Shown: positions 38,539 to 48,379, numbered from the stretch's first letter. The stretch is 64,000 bases of DNA from Calothrix brevissima NIES-22 (GCF_002367995.1 NZ_AP018207.1:4277083-4341082); one strand, 5' to 3'. Notes: generated by a model from the letters alone, not told the origin. Made by a program: numbers and translations.

Positions 38539-40263
38539 TCAGCCACTTAATAGTGCTTCCACAAACTCGTAGCTAGAAAAAGGACGTAAATCTTCGATTC
38601 CTTCACCAGCACCAATAAAGCGAATTGGTAAGCCTAATTGCTGTACAACAGCGAGGGCGACGCCACCTTTGGCTGTACCATCCAGCTTAGTTAATACCAC
38701 ACCGCTAAGTTGAGCAGCTTGGGAAAATACTTCCGCTTGCCGCAATCCATTTTGACCCAAGGTAGAATCTAGAACCAAAAGTGATTCTATTTTGGCATTA
38801 GGAGCTTTTTTGTCAATAATGCGGCGAATTTTTGTGAGTTCGTCCATCAAATTCTTTTTGTTTTGCAAGCGCCCAGCCGTATCGACTAAAAGTAATTCTG
38901 TATCTCTAGCTTGAGCTGCGGCGATCGCATCAAACACCACGGCAGCCGGGTCAGTATTTTTACCAGGGTTAGAAATGACTTCGACACCGCTACGAGTTCC
39001 CCAAACTTTCACCTGTTCCACAGCCGCAGCCCGGAAAGTATCTGCTGCACCAATCAAGCATTTATAACCAGATTGTTGGGCGAGGTGCGCAATTTTACCG
39101 ATGGTTGTGGTTTTACCTGCACCGTTAACCCCTGTAATCAACCAAATATTGAGAGTATCTTTTTCTGGTGCAAAAGCAGGCTGGTAATTTTTTTGTACCG
39201 GAGCATCCAGCATATCCCGGAGAATTTGTTTGAGATAAGCGATCGCTTCGTCTGGCGGCGTTACTTCTTCCCGCAGTTTTTTCTGTAGAGAAGTGATAAT
39301 AAAATCTGTGGCTTCCACACCCACATCAGCTTGTAGCAGCAAAGCTTCGATTTCCGCTACAGCCGCTTGGTTAAGAGGCCCTTGACCAACAATTGCTTTG
39401 AGTTGGTTCAGTATATTCCGCCGGGTTTTGTCTAAACCTTGGCGTAACTTTTTCAGCCAGGTAATTTCCTCAAGAGAAACATCCTCAGCACGCCTACCTT
39501 GGGCGGCTAAGATTTCTGCTGACCAAACAAATCCTTCATCAAACGCCAGTCCAGCAAATTCCTCTGTAGTTTCTGGCGTGGTGGTGGTAGCTGCTGGTTG
39601 CACTATTTCCGGTGCTGGAACTTCAATAGCGCTGGCGATCAACCTTTCCTGCTTCGCTTGTCGTTCCGCCGCCGCCCGTTCTAAAAATGATAAATTGGCT
39701 GGTGCTGTTGGCTGGGTTTCCTCTGGGGTAGTTACCGATGCAATAGCTTCTGGACTGACGACATCTGGCGCTTCTGCAATTTCCTCAATCGCAGAAGTAG
39801 CTGAAATCACTTCTTCTGTAACAGATGGTTCCTCAGCAGTTACCTCTTCAGCAGTTACCTCTTCAGTAATTGTAGGCGCAACAGTTGCATCAACTTCTAA
39901 ACTTGGTGCAGTTTCTGCAACTTCAGCAGGTGCTTCTTGTGCAGTAGTTTGACTAACAGTTTTCTCAACTTCTGGTGTCTCAACTTCTGGTGCTGCTACC
40001 GATTGTGCAGTTTCAATTTCCACCTCTGCGGGTGATTCTGGCTCAACTGCTTGAGATTGCTGTTTTTGCTGAATATTTTTGTAAGCAGCTTTAGCAAAAG
40101 CCAACAAATCGGCCGATGTTTCCGGTGCAGTATCGGCTGTTGACGTTGACGATTCGGCTGTTTCTGGTTGGGGTTCTTGGGTAGGCGGAGTTTCTCCCTG
40201 CTGTTGATCGGCGGGAAGCTCAGAGGATTCGTTATGTTGACGGCGGAACCAATTAAAAACCAT
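38539..40263 (-). CDS. ftsY: Signal recognition particle receptor FtsY
   Basis: A 574-residue GTPase that docks SRP-ribosome complexes at the membrane for co-translational insertion. An unusually long acidic, Glu/Thr/Ala-rich A domain (1 to about 260) precedes the N domain and G domain. GTPase motifs: G1 TGVNGAGKTTTIGK near residue 378, DTFRAAAVEQ, DTAGRLQ, and TKLDGTAKGG. Most bacterial FtsY proteins are 300-500 residues, so the extra length is all in the A domain, where ETAESSTSTAD and AEEVTAEEVT stretches are near-repeats. The gene lies 149 bp downstream of nusB on the same strand. Confidence 0.95.
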   Translation of the reverse strand: MVFNWFRRQHNESSELPADQQQGETPPTQEPQPETAESSTSTADTAPETSADLLAFAKAAYKNIQQKQQSQAVEPESPAEVEIETAQSVAAPEVETPEVEKTVSQTTAQEAPAEVAETAPSLEVDATVAPTITEEVTAEEVTAEEPSVTEEVISATSAIEEIAEAPDVVSPEAIASVTTPEETQPTAPANLSFLERAAAERQAKQERLIASAIEVPAPEIVQPAATTTTPETTEEFAGLAFDEGFVWSAEILAAQGRRAEDVSLEEITWLKKLRQGLDKTRRNILNQLKAIVGQGPLNQAAVAEIEALLLQADVGVEATDFIITSLQKKLREEVTPPDEAIAYLKQILRDMLDAPVQKNYQPAFAPEKDTLNIWLITGVNGAGKTTTIGKIAHLAQQSGYKCLIGAADTFRAAAVEQVKVWGTRSGVEVISNPGKNTDPAAVVFDAIAAAQARDTELLLVDTAGRLQNKKNLMDELTKIRRIIDKKAPNAKIESLLVLDSTLGQNGLRQAEVFSQAAQLSGVVLTKLDGTAKGGVALAVVQQLGLPIRFIGAGEGIEDLRPFSSYEFVEALLSG

Positions 40264-40412
40264 TGCAGCTAGTGAATATTAGTTGTTAATTAAGTATGAG
40301 TTATAAGTTATGAGTGTAATTGAACTCCTGACTTTTGCCTGGTGTAAAAACCGCCAGGATCTCCTCACTCCTCACTTCTCACTCTTAACTCACAACTTAA
40401 CACCCATAGGCA

Positions 40413-41042
40413 TCAGGCAGTCTTTTTTTGTTCTGTAAATCGGCGCAGCACACCATTAATAAACCGATGGCCTTCATCACCACTGTAGCGTTTAGCTAGT
40501 TCTACAGCTTCATTGATGGCGACACTATCAGGTAAGCCTAAAAATAGCATTTCTGCCACAGCAATCCGCAGAATATCCCGGTCGATTTGAGCGAGGCGAG
40601 CAACTTGCCAATCTACGAGAGCGGCGGTAATGTGTTCATCGACCGCATTGCGTTCTTCGCTGACTGTCTTCACAATCTCGATGGCGTATCTGCTGACTGT
40701 TTTATCTTGAGTCGCCAGCTGAATTAATTCGGGAAACTCTACAGCTGCACCTAATTGATTGATTGCTGTTTGCGTATATGCGATCGCTTCTTGCAGCATT
40801 GTTCTGGCAGTATTTAAATCAGAAGCACGAGTTTGACTACTCAAAATGCGATCGTGACTGCGTTGCAATTCACCAGCTGCATTATCTAAAGTATCTTGCA
40901 CTTCCGATCGCAAAGTGCGTACTGCTGCTAGGACTAACTTAGGTAGTTGTTCCTCTGTCAGTTTCTTTGGGTTCATTGGTAGCTGACTGAGGCTTAACAG
41001 CGCTAATTCACGCGCTAGTTGTTGCGGTTTCCGGTCTTGCAT
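40413..41042 (-). CDS. nusB: Transcription antitermination factor NusB
   Basis: 209 residues. NusB binds boxA RNA with S10 (NusE) in rRNA antitermination. The NusB helical domain occupies about 75-205, with conserved blocks [33 protein letters not shown], and [27 protein letters not shown]. About 70 residues at the N-terminus exceed the Escherichia coli length (139) and are typical of cyanobacteria. DUF502-nusB-ftsY order is a familiar cyanobacterial arrangement. Start ATG 41042. Confidence 0.94.
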   Translation of the reverse strand: MQDRKPQQLARELALLSLSQLPMNPKKLTEEQLPKLVLAAVRTLRSEVQDTLDNAAGELQRSHDRILSSQTRASDLNTARTMLQEAIAYTQTAINQLGAAVEFPELIQLATQDKTVSRYAIEIVKTVSEERNAVDEHITAALVDWQVARLAQIDRDILRIAVAEMLFLGLPDSVAINEAVELAKRYSGDEGHRFINGVLRRFTEQKKTA

Positions 41043-41083
41043 AAAGTTATGTTTGGATTAATTATTGTCAGTGGTCAGTTGTC

Positions 41084-41140
41084 AAGAGACGCGATAACCC
41101 TTGTCTGTACAATTGTTAGAGACACGATTAATCGCGTCTT
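41084..41140. repeat. GACGCGAT palindromic repeat upstream of nusB
   Basis: AGAGACGCGATAACCC, CTGTACAATTG and ACGATTAATCGCGTCT in series, sharing words with copies at 20068, 35129 and 62174. A hairpin is possible in the nusB leader. Confidence 0.6.
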
Positions 41141-41352
41141 TTGTCAACAAGGTAATAGAAAACAGTAATTTTTCTCTAGTTTATTCCTTCATCCGCCAGC
41201 CCCTAGCCCCTAGCTCCTATTTTCTAGCTAGTTCTTCATACCCGGAGACAATCAAGCATAAAAATTTGTCTTTCCCATGTCCCATGACCTATGCCCCATG
41301 CCCATTTTTCAGTTAGTCAGTAGATTTTCGCACGATCAGACAACTATATTAT

Positions 41353-42066
41353 CTATTTGCTGGTAACTTTATCCGAATGATTTATATTTTCTACCATAGC
41401 GATGGACTGGGAGTTGGTTTCTAGAGTTGGCGACAAGGTATTAGGCGCAACAATTCCCCCAGAGACGATAATTTTAAAAGCATCTTCAATCGACATTGAC
41501 AGGTTCACCACCTCATCTTCAGGAACTACTGCGTACCATCCTGTAGTAGGGTTGGGTGTCGTCGGGATAAAAACGCTCAACATTGGGCGAGACATTTGGG
41601 CTTGAATCTCATTACTGATTATGCCTGTGACAAATGCGATCGCCCAGATTCCGCGTCTGGGATATTCTAGCAAAACTACCCGGCGAAATTTGCCTGGAGA
41701 ATCTTTAAGTATGGTTTCTAAAAGCTGCTTGAGGGTTTTGTATACCTGTCCGGCTAAGGGAATCGCCTGCAAAACCTGCTCGCCAAAATCTAGCAGCCAG
41801 CGCCCCACAATATTCCGCGCCATCAAGCCAATCACCAGAATACTTAATAGCGGTACAGCTAATCCTACTGCCAGATTCAGGATATTTACTAAGATAGGAT
41901 GCAACCCCTCAAAGGGATTCAGTTGTTTGGGAACTTGGGTGAGAAAATTGATTACCCAACTAGCAATAGTAATAGTCAGCCAGATTGTAGTTGCTAGCGG
42001 AATTATAACCAACAGTCCAGCAATCAGGTCATTTTTTAAGTCCTGTTTTAAGCGATTAAGTGCCAA
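41353..42066 (-). CDS. DUF502 family membrane protein
   Basis: 237 residues with two to three membrane helices (LIAGLLVIIPLATTIWLTI, LVNILNLAVGLAVPLLSILVIGLMA) and the DUF502 signature region (GEQVLQAIPLAGQVYKTLKQL, then PTTPNPTTGW). The start is TTG 42066, supported by AAGGAG and AGGAG boxes just upstream. It precedes nusB on the same strand, with a 310-bp gap holding the GACGCGAT repeat. The family's function is unknown; plant relatives (COV) affect vascular patterning, which is no guide here. Confidence 0.9.
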   Translation of the reverse strand: MALNRLKQDLKNDLIAGLLVIIPLATTIWLTITIASWVINFLTQVPKQLNPFEGLHPILVNILNLAVGLAVPLLSILVIGLMARNIVGRWLLDFGEQVLQAIPLAGQVYKTLKQLLETILKDSPGKFRRVVLLEYPRRGIWAIAFVTGIISNEIQAQMSRPMLSVFIPTTPNPTTGWYAVVPEDEVVNLSMSIEDAFKIIVSGGIVAPNTLSPTLETNSQSIAMVENINHSDKVTSK

Positions 42067-42632
42067 ACTCCTATTCTCCTTTTTTAGGTTCTCAAATATA
42101 TTCGTTAACTAAAGGAGACATTACTTGAAGCACAAGCTACTGCAAGTAGCTGTCTCCACTATTAGCTGAACCACAGCCGCGAACATAGGCGTTCTATCGC
42201 CAGGAATCCAGATTTTTTCTGCCATTACATCAGCCAATCAGCCGCTAGATAGATAAGATGCAACTTTACATGGATTTGGTGTAACTAATAACCGAAATTA
42301 CAGCTATTCTTCTCAGATGATGTTACTTTTCTTTATCGGACTTGTAAATGATTGTTGCAAATAGTGCGATCGCACTAATGTTAACCTACATCAGCATTAC
42401 TGGCTTAATATTGCTAAAATTCTTTGCAGATAGTCTTAAGAGGTATTTTGGCTCCTGAAAAACTATAATTAATCTAAAACTATTTTCTGATAAAAGCCTG
42501 TAAAAATATTAAGTTAACTTAACCAAGAAAAACTACTCAGTTTCGCACCTGAGACTGTCAATCTTGACAATATGCCTGTATGTGCCACAAAAAGCAGATA
42601 ACGGAGAAACCACTTCCGCTTCAAATAGCTTT
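42067..42632. other. Intergenic gap, 566 bp
   Basis: No gene, repeat element or terminator recognised; one GTGCGATCGCAC site near 42365. Confidence 0.4.
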
Positions 42633-43523
42633 TTAGCTGAAATTTATGGAAGTTGCATCAGCCTGTGTATTGGTTTGGGAAACCGAAGACTGTGTATCTA
42701 AGCTAGTTACAGGCAGATGTTTCATTTCCCAAACCTTAAGTAAAATTAAATATTCGTAGAATGCCTGTAATGTACACCAAGCCAGACCAGCCCGTCCATC
42801 TAAAAAGCCACCTAATAAAAAATACATATAGAAGAAGCGGATTAATGGTCTAGCAGGTAATCGTAAAGATAAATCTTTTAAAGCGCGCCGTCTTTCCACT
42901 TCTGACTTACCAAAAAACAAAGCTCGCCAGTTAACAGTTCCTTGTTCTATTTGATGCAATGTTTCTGCTGCTTCATCAGTAGAATAACGGTTATGCTTTT
43001 CAATCCAACGGCTCAAACCTTTGCTACAAGTGTAATGGGGATAAGTTGACTTTAAAAAGCTGGTTGCACCGTGACATACTTCTCTCTCAGTATGTCCGTA
43101 GTCTGTAAACCAAACTTGACCGTGACGAAACAGCCGCATTTGGTAACGTGGATATTGGGTACTGTAGCGAATCCAATGATTCATAAACATGACACGTTCT
43201 GCAACATAGTAGCCAATATAATCTGACTGCTGAATAGCTTGTTCGCATTCTGCAAACAATTCTGGTGTGATCCGTTCATCAGCTTCTAAAATATAAACCC
43301 ACTCATGCTTTGGGGGAATAGATTCTAGCATCCAAGTACGTTGGCGTCCGTGACTTTCAAAAGCATGTTGCACAACACGAATCGGATAACGACTGGCTAT
43401 TTCTACAGTGCGATCGCTACTGCATGAGTCTACAACAATAATGTCATCCGATAGCATCGCTGACTCTATACAAGCAGCAATATCCAATTCTTCGTTATAT
43501 GTCAGTATATAAATTGAGAACAT
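42633..43523 (-). CDS. GT2 glycosyltransferase, WaaE/KdtX-like
   Basis: 296 residues. The GT-A domain is clear: YILTYNEELDIAACIES, DDIIVVDSCSSDRT, and the metal-binding ILEADERIT. The middle block (HGRQRTWMLE, RYQMRLFRHG, YPHYTCSKGLSRWIEKHNRYS) and the C-terminal RFFYMYFLLGGFLDGRAGL match the WaaE/KdtX-like GT2s that act on lipopolysaccharide or exopolysaccharide. A hydrophobic helix near 230 suggests membrane association. It lies next to hpsJ at the left edge of the polysaccharide region and probably belongs to it. Donor sugar unknown. Confidence 0.88.
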   Translation of the reverse strand: MFSIYILTYNEELDIAACIESAMLSDDIIVVDSCSSDRTVEIASRYPIRVVQHAFESHGRQRTWMLESIPPKHEWVYILEADERITPELFAECEQAIQQSDYIGYYVAERVMFMNHWIRYSTQYPRYQMRLFRHGQVWFTDYGHTEREVCHGATSFLKSTYPHYTCSKGLSRWIEKHNRYSTDEAAETLHQIEQGTVNWRALFFGKSEVERRRALKDLSLRLPARPLIRFFYMYFLLGGFLDGRAGLAWCTLQAFYEYLILLKVWEMKHLPVTSLDTQSSVSQTNTQADATSINFS

Positions 43524-43669
43524 GCTAAAACTCTCAATAAAATTCTTGATTTAAACTATATATTGGTTAATTATTTGTAGCTTAATTTAACGAATCTCAA
43601 ATTTAAAATCAATTATTAGTATTTGATATTGCCAAATCCAGCCTCTACCACAAAAATTTTCAATCAGTG

Positions 43670-43735
43670 TAATACCAATTCTCTACAATTTAACCACTAA
43701 ATTAAGTGAAATTTTGTAATAATGAATTGGTATTA
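43670..43735. repeat. 66-bp element with family A-type termini
   Basis: TAATACCAATTC (43670-43681) and GAATTGGTATTA (43724-43735) are perfect inverted repeats. The interior lacks the usual family A core, so it is a short variant or relative sharing only ends. Confidence 0.65.
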
Positions 43736-43766
43736 GACTTTCGACTATTTTGTAATTACAAATTAC

Positions 43767-44606
43767 CTAACGTGGTGCAGGAGTTTTACGCTGAACACTT
43801 TGTAAAGTACCCATTCCTTTTAATCCTGTCCAACCAATGATTATGTAACCAATAGATAACAACAAACTGCTAATTCCAGTTCGCAACCCAGATTTCCAAG
43901 CATTGTCTTTAGCTTGTTGTTCTGCTTCTTCTTTACGTTGACGGACTTGGCTAATTTGTTGAGTACGTAACCCCTCAATATCTGTTTGCTTTTCAATAGC
44001 TTTATCCAGTTCTTTAGGATCTGCTTTCGCTTTTTTCAGTATTTCTTTTACTGCTGGGGGAAATTGAGGACTGGCTAATGCTTGTTTGTATTTTTGTTCG
44101 TCGTTGAGTATGTCCGTCAACTGTGCTTTGGTTTGATTCCGCGCCTGTTGTAATTGAGCTTTTCCTTGATCTGTATTTAGTTGTGCTTGCAACTGCGATA
44201 ATTGATTATTTAGTTGTCTTTCAGCTTGTTCTGCATCTTCATTAATTTTTGTGACTGTCTGATTTTTCGCTTGATTTACATTATTCAGATGCAGTGGGAA
44301 AATTAGCAAGAACATTAACCCTAAAATACTTGCTAGTACAAGGGCAGGAAATCTTAAATCCACACTTGGCGAGCGATCGCTATCCGCACTCTCAATCCAA
44401 TATCCAGCAAACAGTATCCCTAATCCTACCAAAGGCACAATCCCTCGATCTACAAGATTTGTTGCCAAACCAATCTGCCATGTGCGATCTGTTGGTAGAA
44501 AAGGGAACAACAGCAGTAAAAAGTCTAACAAAAAGGACAAAATTAAAATTACGCCCACTACTTTTAATGTCAGGGCAGTGCTAACAGAAGTAAAACGGTT
44601 CACCAT
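43767..44606 (-). CDS. hpsJ: HpsJ family hormogonium polysaccharide protein
   Basis: A 279-residue inner-membrane protein. Three N-terminal helices (LKVVGVILILSFLLDFLLLLF, RGIVPLVGLGILFAGYW, FPALVLASILGLMFLLIFPL) are followed by a long Gln-rich coiled coil (about 115-235) and one C-terminal helix (GISSLLLSIGYIIIGW). This layout and the opening LTLKVVGVILIL match the HpsJ family. In Nostoc punctiforme, hps genes are needed for the polysaccharide that supports hormogonium gliding. The nearby hpsE and hpsA-D genes support the call. The exact role of HpsJ is not known to me. Confidence 0.82.
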   Translation of the reverse strand: MVNRFTSVSTALTLKVVGVILILSFLLDFLLLLFPFLPTDRTWQIGLATNLVDRGIVPLVGLGILFAGYWIESADSDRSPSVDLRFPALVLASILGLMFLLIFPLHLNNVNQAKNQTVTKINEDAEQAERQLNNQLSQLQAQLNTDQGKAQLQQARNQTKAQLTDILNDEQKYKQALASPQFPPAVKEILKKAKADPKELDKAIEKQTDIEGLRTQQISQVRQRKEEAEQQAKDNAWKSGLRTGISSLLLSIGYIIIGWTGLKGMGTLQSVQRKTPAPR

Positions 44607-45058
44607 AGTTGTTCGGTCTTTTGATAAATCAGAGTGATTGTCCTATATCAAGTTACTTGAATATTGTTCCCATAACCTTACTGTTATATGGCAACAAAAA
44701 GCAGATGCAACAAAACGACAGAATGGCAAAGCTTAACGATCCATTCCGTATCAGACTGCAAAGAAAACCTTCTAAGCTAATGGCGTCTAAATTGCATGAC
44801 TACTAATAAGGGCTATTAACTGTTGACTGTTAACTGTTGACTGTCAACAGCCCTCACGATGGATTGTGCAACTTAAAAACAGAATAGCTGACTGTGATTA
44901 ATTGTCAGTAGCTTAGAGTTTTCTGCCTTTGAGGATGAAACTACACCACAGTAGCATCTGTCATCTTCAGTGTCCTCAGAATTTACTTAGTGTTTTAATA
45001 AACTGATAAATTAGCTAAAAAGCGGATACAAAGTCTGATTTTTGCAACACTAGTATAA
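44607..45058. other. Intergenic gap, 452 bp
   Basis: It contains a run of ACTGTTGACTGTTA-type heptamers (44817-44852). A 27-codon frame near 44724 (MAKLNDPFRI) has no ribosome-binding site and is not called. Confidence 0.4.
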
Positions 45059-45715
45059 TTATTTACCAAAATTCTCCATTTGTCTTTGAATAGTTTGTTC
45101 CCAGATTGGTAAATCTTCTGGATAGTCAACATCACTCAAAGCAGGTAGGTAAATCTTAGATAAGTTAAGTTTTTCAGCAATGTTAACAGTTTGTTGCAAT
45201 ACTTGAGATGTTCCCCAATCGATATTAGCGAATAAATTTGGTATTAGTTGACGTAAACCAATCAAGTAATAACCACCATCAATTGCTGGGCCTAGTACTA
45301 GATCGTAGTTGCAGACTTGCTCAAAAGCCTTGGCTAATAGCTGAGAATTCACACCAGGACAATCTGTGCCAATAATTATGACTTGTTCCCTACCAGATTG
45401 AAAAGCATCACTAAGCGATCGCCTCATGCGATCGCCTAAATCTCCCTCCCCTTGAGCCTGGTAAACCAAATCCAAACCCAACCAATCTCGCATTAGTTGC
45501 AAATCTCCCCCAGCAAAGCGCACCTCGCAAGATATATCCACCGTTTTTTGCAATTCTTTAACTTGAAATACTGTGTATTCAGTCATCTGCTTTTGTAAAT
45601 TAGCAGCACCTAAATCGCCTAAAGCAGGTATCATTCGGGTTTTCGTCTTCCCCGCTTCTGGATAGCGAGTAAAAATAATCAAATGCTGTTTTAACTTCTT
45701 TGCTGATTTCAACAC
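45059..45715 (-). CDS. DUF2064 / TIGR04282-type transferase
   Basis: 218 residues with a nucleotidyl/glycosyltransferase-like GT-A fold. Seen are LIIFTRYPEAGKTKTRMIPALG at the N-terminus, the VIIGTDCPGVNSQLL metal-site segment, and LGPAIDGGYYLIGL. Members are named in databases as arsenosugar biosynthesis or rSAM/selenodomain-associated transferases; their real substrates are mostly unknown. Here it ends the leftward polysaccharide run, so a sugar-transfer role in that cluster is plausible. Start GTG 45715. It is separated from the pseudopilin gene by a 104-bp CAACAGT-type repeat. Confidence 0.85.
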   Translation of the reverse strand: MLKSAKKLKQHLIIFTRYPEAGKTKTRMIPALGDLGAANLQKQMTEYTVFQVKELQKTVDISCEVRFAGGDLQLMRDWLGLDLVYQAQGEGDLGDRMRRSLSDAFQSGREQVIIIGTDCPGVNSQLLAKAFEQVCNYDLVLGPAIDGGYYLIGLRQLIPNLFANIDWGTSQVLQQTVNIAEKLNLSKIYLPALSDVDYPEDLPIWEQTIQRQMENFGK

Positions 45716-45721
45716 TCAATC

Positions 45722-45812
45722 ATCCATAGTCAAGAGTCCACAGTCAACCATCAACAGTCCACCGTCCACATTATAAAATTTGTTGACCACTGACCACTGA
45801 CCACTGACTACT
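45722..45812. repeat. CAACAGT-type and CCACTGA heptamers
   Basis: Degenerate CAACAGTCCAC and GACCACTGACC words in series between the pseudopilin and DUF2064 genes. Confidence 0.75.
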
Positions 45813-45819
45813 GACAAAA

Positions 45820-46362
45820 CTAATAACAATACTTCCCATCTTGAGGTGTATTCTGCTCTTTACTAGTTCGCATTGTGCCTAACATTGTTGATACAAAAAC
45901 ACAGCGTTTAGCTTTACCACCTTTTTTACTAGATAAAGTAATTCTCCCAAGCGGTGGTTGCTCAACCATACCCATGCGATCGAATTGAACTTGCCTGACT
46001 CCATTTGATTGTTGTAAAGTCGTTTCCAGGTCTAAGCGAACAGCAGCATCTAAATTATTCCAGTTAGCACTGCTAGGATTGAAATTTGCTGGGTGAATAG
46101 CCCATTGAACAATACCATTACTTTCTCTAAAACTAGCTTGCCAAGTTAACTTTTGTCTTTTCGCTTCTCTTTGGGCTTGAAGCATAGCACGATAAACTTC
46201 ATCTTGAGCCACATTCAAGCGCCGAACATTTACAAAACTAAACCAATTGGGAACTGCGATCGCGCTTAAAATACCAAGCGCTAAAATAACTACCAACAGT
46301 TCCACCACTGTGAAGCCACTGTTAGAGTAATTTTTCACAACAATTTTTACCTTATTTTTCAA
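45820..46362 (-). CDS. GspH/HpsD-like pseudopilin (extra copy)
   Basis: 180 residues with a type IV pilin-like prepilin site: a short basic leader, then G|FTVVELLVVILALGILSAIAVP, cleaved after Gly and methylated on Phe by PilD. The body is GspH-like. It ends RCVFVSTMLGTMRTSKEQ, very close to the end of the hpsD product at 57256 (RCVIIETLIGGMRTAKD), so the two are paralogues. The start is TTG 46362 with no clear ribosome-binding site; an internal GTG near residue 9 is possible. It lies 34 bp after the upstream GT2 gene, in the same operon. Confidence 0.8.
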   Translation of the reverse strand: MKNKVKIVVKNYSNSGFTVVELLVVILALGILSAIAVPNWFSFVNVRRLNVAQDEVYRAMLQAQREAKRQKLTWQASFRESNGIVQWAIHPANFNPSSANWNNLDAAVRLDLETTLQQSNGVRQVQFDRMGMVEQPPLGRITLSSKKGGKAKRCVFVSTMLGTMRTSKEQNTPQDGKYCY

Positions 46363-46396
46363 AAAAGTTTATTTTTATCTAAAAAATTATTTTTAC

Positions 46397-47374
46397 TTAT
46401 ATTTTATAGTCTGGCAACCAGGGTTTTCCTGCTAATAATGATGTAGATATGGCAGTAGGAAAAATAATAATTATCAAAGTTTTTAATAATAAAATAGAAA
46501 TAAAATTTATGTGATATATTCGTGAAGAATTATTAAGAAAGTACTTCCAGATAAATAAAGCAGCATTCATACCTTTATGTCGATTAAATGGTTCTTGTAA
46601 AGCTTTACATGCCAGGTATTTATAAATATTTGTCCTAGCCATATGCCAAATATGTTTATCAAATTGTCTAGCTTGATATGCTCTTTCTATCACTTGTAAA
46701 CATGCTTTTTCCTGGCGAATAAGATTAGAAGAAAGTGAATTAGCAGTGACTCGATATAATATCTGCACAGCAGGTACACATACAAAATTAAACTTGTTAG
46801 CTAATCTTAACCACATATCCCAATCCTGAGCAGCATTTAGAGCTTCATCAAATCCACCAATCAGCGTGATCGCTTCTTTACAAATCAAGGGGTTAGAGCC
46901 ATTTTCTAAAAAATTATTGAGCAATAATTGTTCATATACATCACCATTGGCTACAAAATGTCTACCAGAAACCAAAAAATTGTCATTTTCATCAATATAA
47001 TCAGTCCAGCTATAAGCAACTTGATAATTACTATTTTGTTGTAAGGCTTGTAACTGACTTGCTAACTTCTCAGGTGTCCAAATATCATCTGCATCTAAGA
47101 AACTGACATAATCTCCAATTGCATAATTTAATCCCCGATTGCGGCTAACATTTCCTCCTGCATTTTCAAAAGAAAAAATTTTCAACCGATAGTCATCAAT
47201 TTTAGAAATAATCTCTAAAGTTGAATCTTGCGAACCATCATTAATGACAATTAATTCAAAATTGGTAAAAGTTTGGTTTAGAACTGATGCAATTGTGGAT
47301 TTAATAGTTTTTTGGCAATTATAAGCTGGTATAATTACAGAAATAATTGGATTATTTGGTTTGTCATCATACAT
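46397..47374 (-). CDS. GT2 glycosyltransferase in the hps region
   Basis: 325 residues. The GT-A domain has SVIIPAYNCQKTI, VINDGSQDST, FLDADDIWTP (DXD-type metal site) and the acceptor-side EDxxW-like AAQDWDMWLRLA. The C-terminal part includes a hydrophobic segment (ISILLLKTLIIIIFPTAIST), suggesting membrane association. It starts 24 bp after the second hpsE-like gene and precedes the pseudopilin gene by 34 bp, so co-transcription is likely. It may correspond to hpsF or hpsG of Nostoc, but I cannot decide. It is visibly AT-rich. Confidence 0.85.
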   Translation of the reverse strand: MYDDKPNNPIISVIIPAYNCQKTIKSTIASVLNQTFTNFELIVINDGSQDSTLEIISKIDDYRLKIFSFENAGGNVSRNRGLNYAIGDYVSFLDADDIWTPEKLASQLQALQQNSNYQVAYSWTDYIDENDNFLVSGRHFVANGDVYEQLLLNNFLENGSNPLICKEAITLIGGFDEALNAAQDWDMWLRLANKFNFVCVPAVQILYRVTANSLSSNLIRQEKACLQVIERAYQARQFDKHIWHMARTNIYKYLACKALQEPFNRHKGMNAALFIWKYFLNNSSRIYHINFISILLLKTLIIIIFPTAISTSLLAGKPWLPDYKI

Positions 47375-47398
47375 GTTATGTTAAACGAAATACTTTTT

Positions 47399-48379
47399 TT
47401 ATAAAATTTCATAAAAAATATTATAAATTTTCAGATAATAAAAAGGACTTATCATACTAGCCAAATAAAATTCAAGCTCAAAAAGAGCAATTATATCATT
47501 TCTTAAAGATTTTTGGTATTTAATAATATGTTTTATCAGCCGATATAAATTACCTAAAAAAGTCCTCAAAAATATTATTGGTTTTTGCCAGCTTTTACTG
47601 TTAATCGTGCGTAAATAAAAAATACACAAGCCACAACCACGAGCTAAACTTAACAAGTAATCTTTTTCTAAGCGCCAATGTGGTATTTGATGATAAGTAT
47701 GCATATTTGGATTATACCAAATTTCCCAACCAGCACTATGAATATATAGCAATGGTTCATAATCATCACCCTGCACAAATATACCAGGTAATTTTCCTGT
47801 CAGCATAGGTCTTTCAGGAACGCGATCGCACCATACCTGTTTGCGAACAACTAGCGCCGCGCCAGGGGGAAGTCGCAAATTTTCTGGTTCAAACAAGTGT
47901 GGTTTATTGCCAAGTTCTCTGATAGCGAGAAAACCTTGAATTCTTTCAAAATTTTTAGGTGGATTCACCTCATAGCTACCATGAATTTGACCACTCCAAG
48001 CACCAGCTTGGGGATGTTCAATCCCAAAATTATAAGCAGCTATTAGCCAATCTGCCGCAGGTAAATTATCATCATCTAAAAATGCAATTATCTCACCTCT
48101 AGCTTCTTTTACTGCTCTGATACGTGCAAAAGCTGCTCCTTGTTTAGTTTCTAAAAAATACCTTAAAGGGCAAACACGATTACATATTTCTTGGTAATTC
48201 TGAATAACAATACTTGTGCGATCAACACTGTTATTATCAACAATAATAATTTCCCAATTTAAATTTTCTACTCCTGTTTGCAAGAGAAGCATATCCAAAA
48301 GTTTAGGCAATCTTTCCGCGCCATTATATGTAGGAATAGCTACAGAAATATCTATTTTTTTAGCGTTTATATCAATCAT
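47399..48379 (-). CDS. hpsE: HpsE-like glycosyltransferase, second copy
   Basis: 326 residues, a close paralogue of the gene just upstream: both open with VAIPTYNGxxRLP, carry IVDNNSVDRT or VDNNSTDNT, FLDDDN as metal site, the HPQAGAWSGQIHG/YPQAGAYGSQIHP block and LRLPPGAALVVRKQVW. A membrane-proximal helical tail closes the protein. HpsE is the GT2 of the hormogonium polysaccharide cluster. Its ATG lies inside the end of the first copy (8-bp overlap), indicating translational coupling. It differs most in the C-terminal third. Confidence 0.85.
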   Translation of the reverse strand: MIDINAKKIDISVAIPTYNGAERLPKLLDMLLLQTGVENLNWEIIIVDNNSVDRTSIVIQNYQEICNRVCPLRYFLETKQGAAFARIRAVKEARGEIIAFLDDDNLPAADWLIAAYNFGIEHPQAGAWSGQIHGSYEVNPPKNFERIQGFLAIRELGNKPHLFEPENLRLPPGAALVVRKQVWCDRVPERPMLTGKLPGIFVQGDDYEPLLYIHSAGWEIWYNPNMHTYHQIPHWRLEKDYLLSLARGCGLCIFYLRTINSKSWQKPIIFLRTFLGNLYRLIKHIIKYQKSLRNDIIALFELEFYLASMISPFYYLKIYNIFYEIL

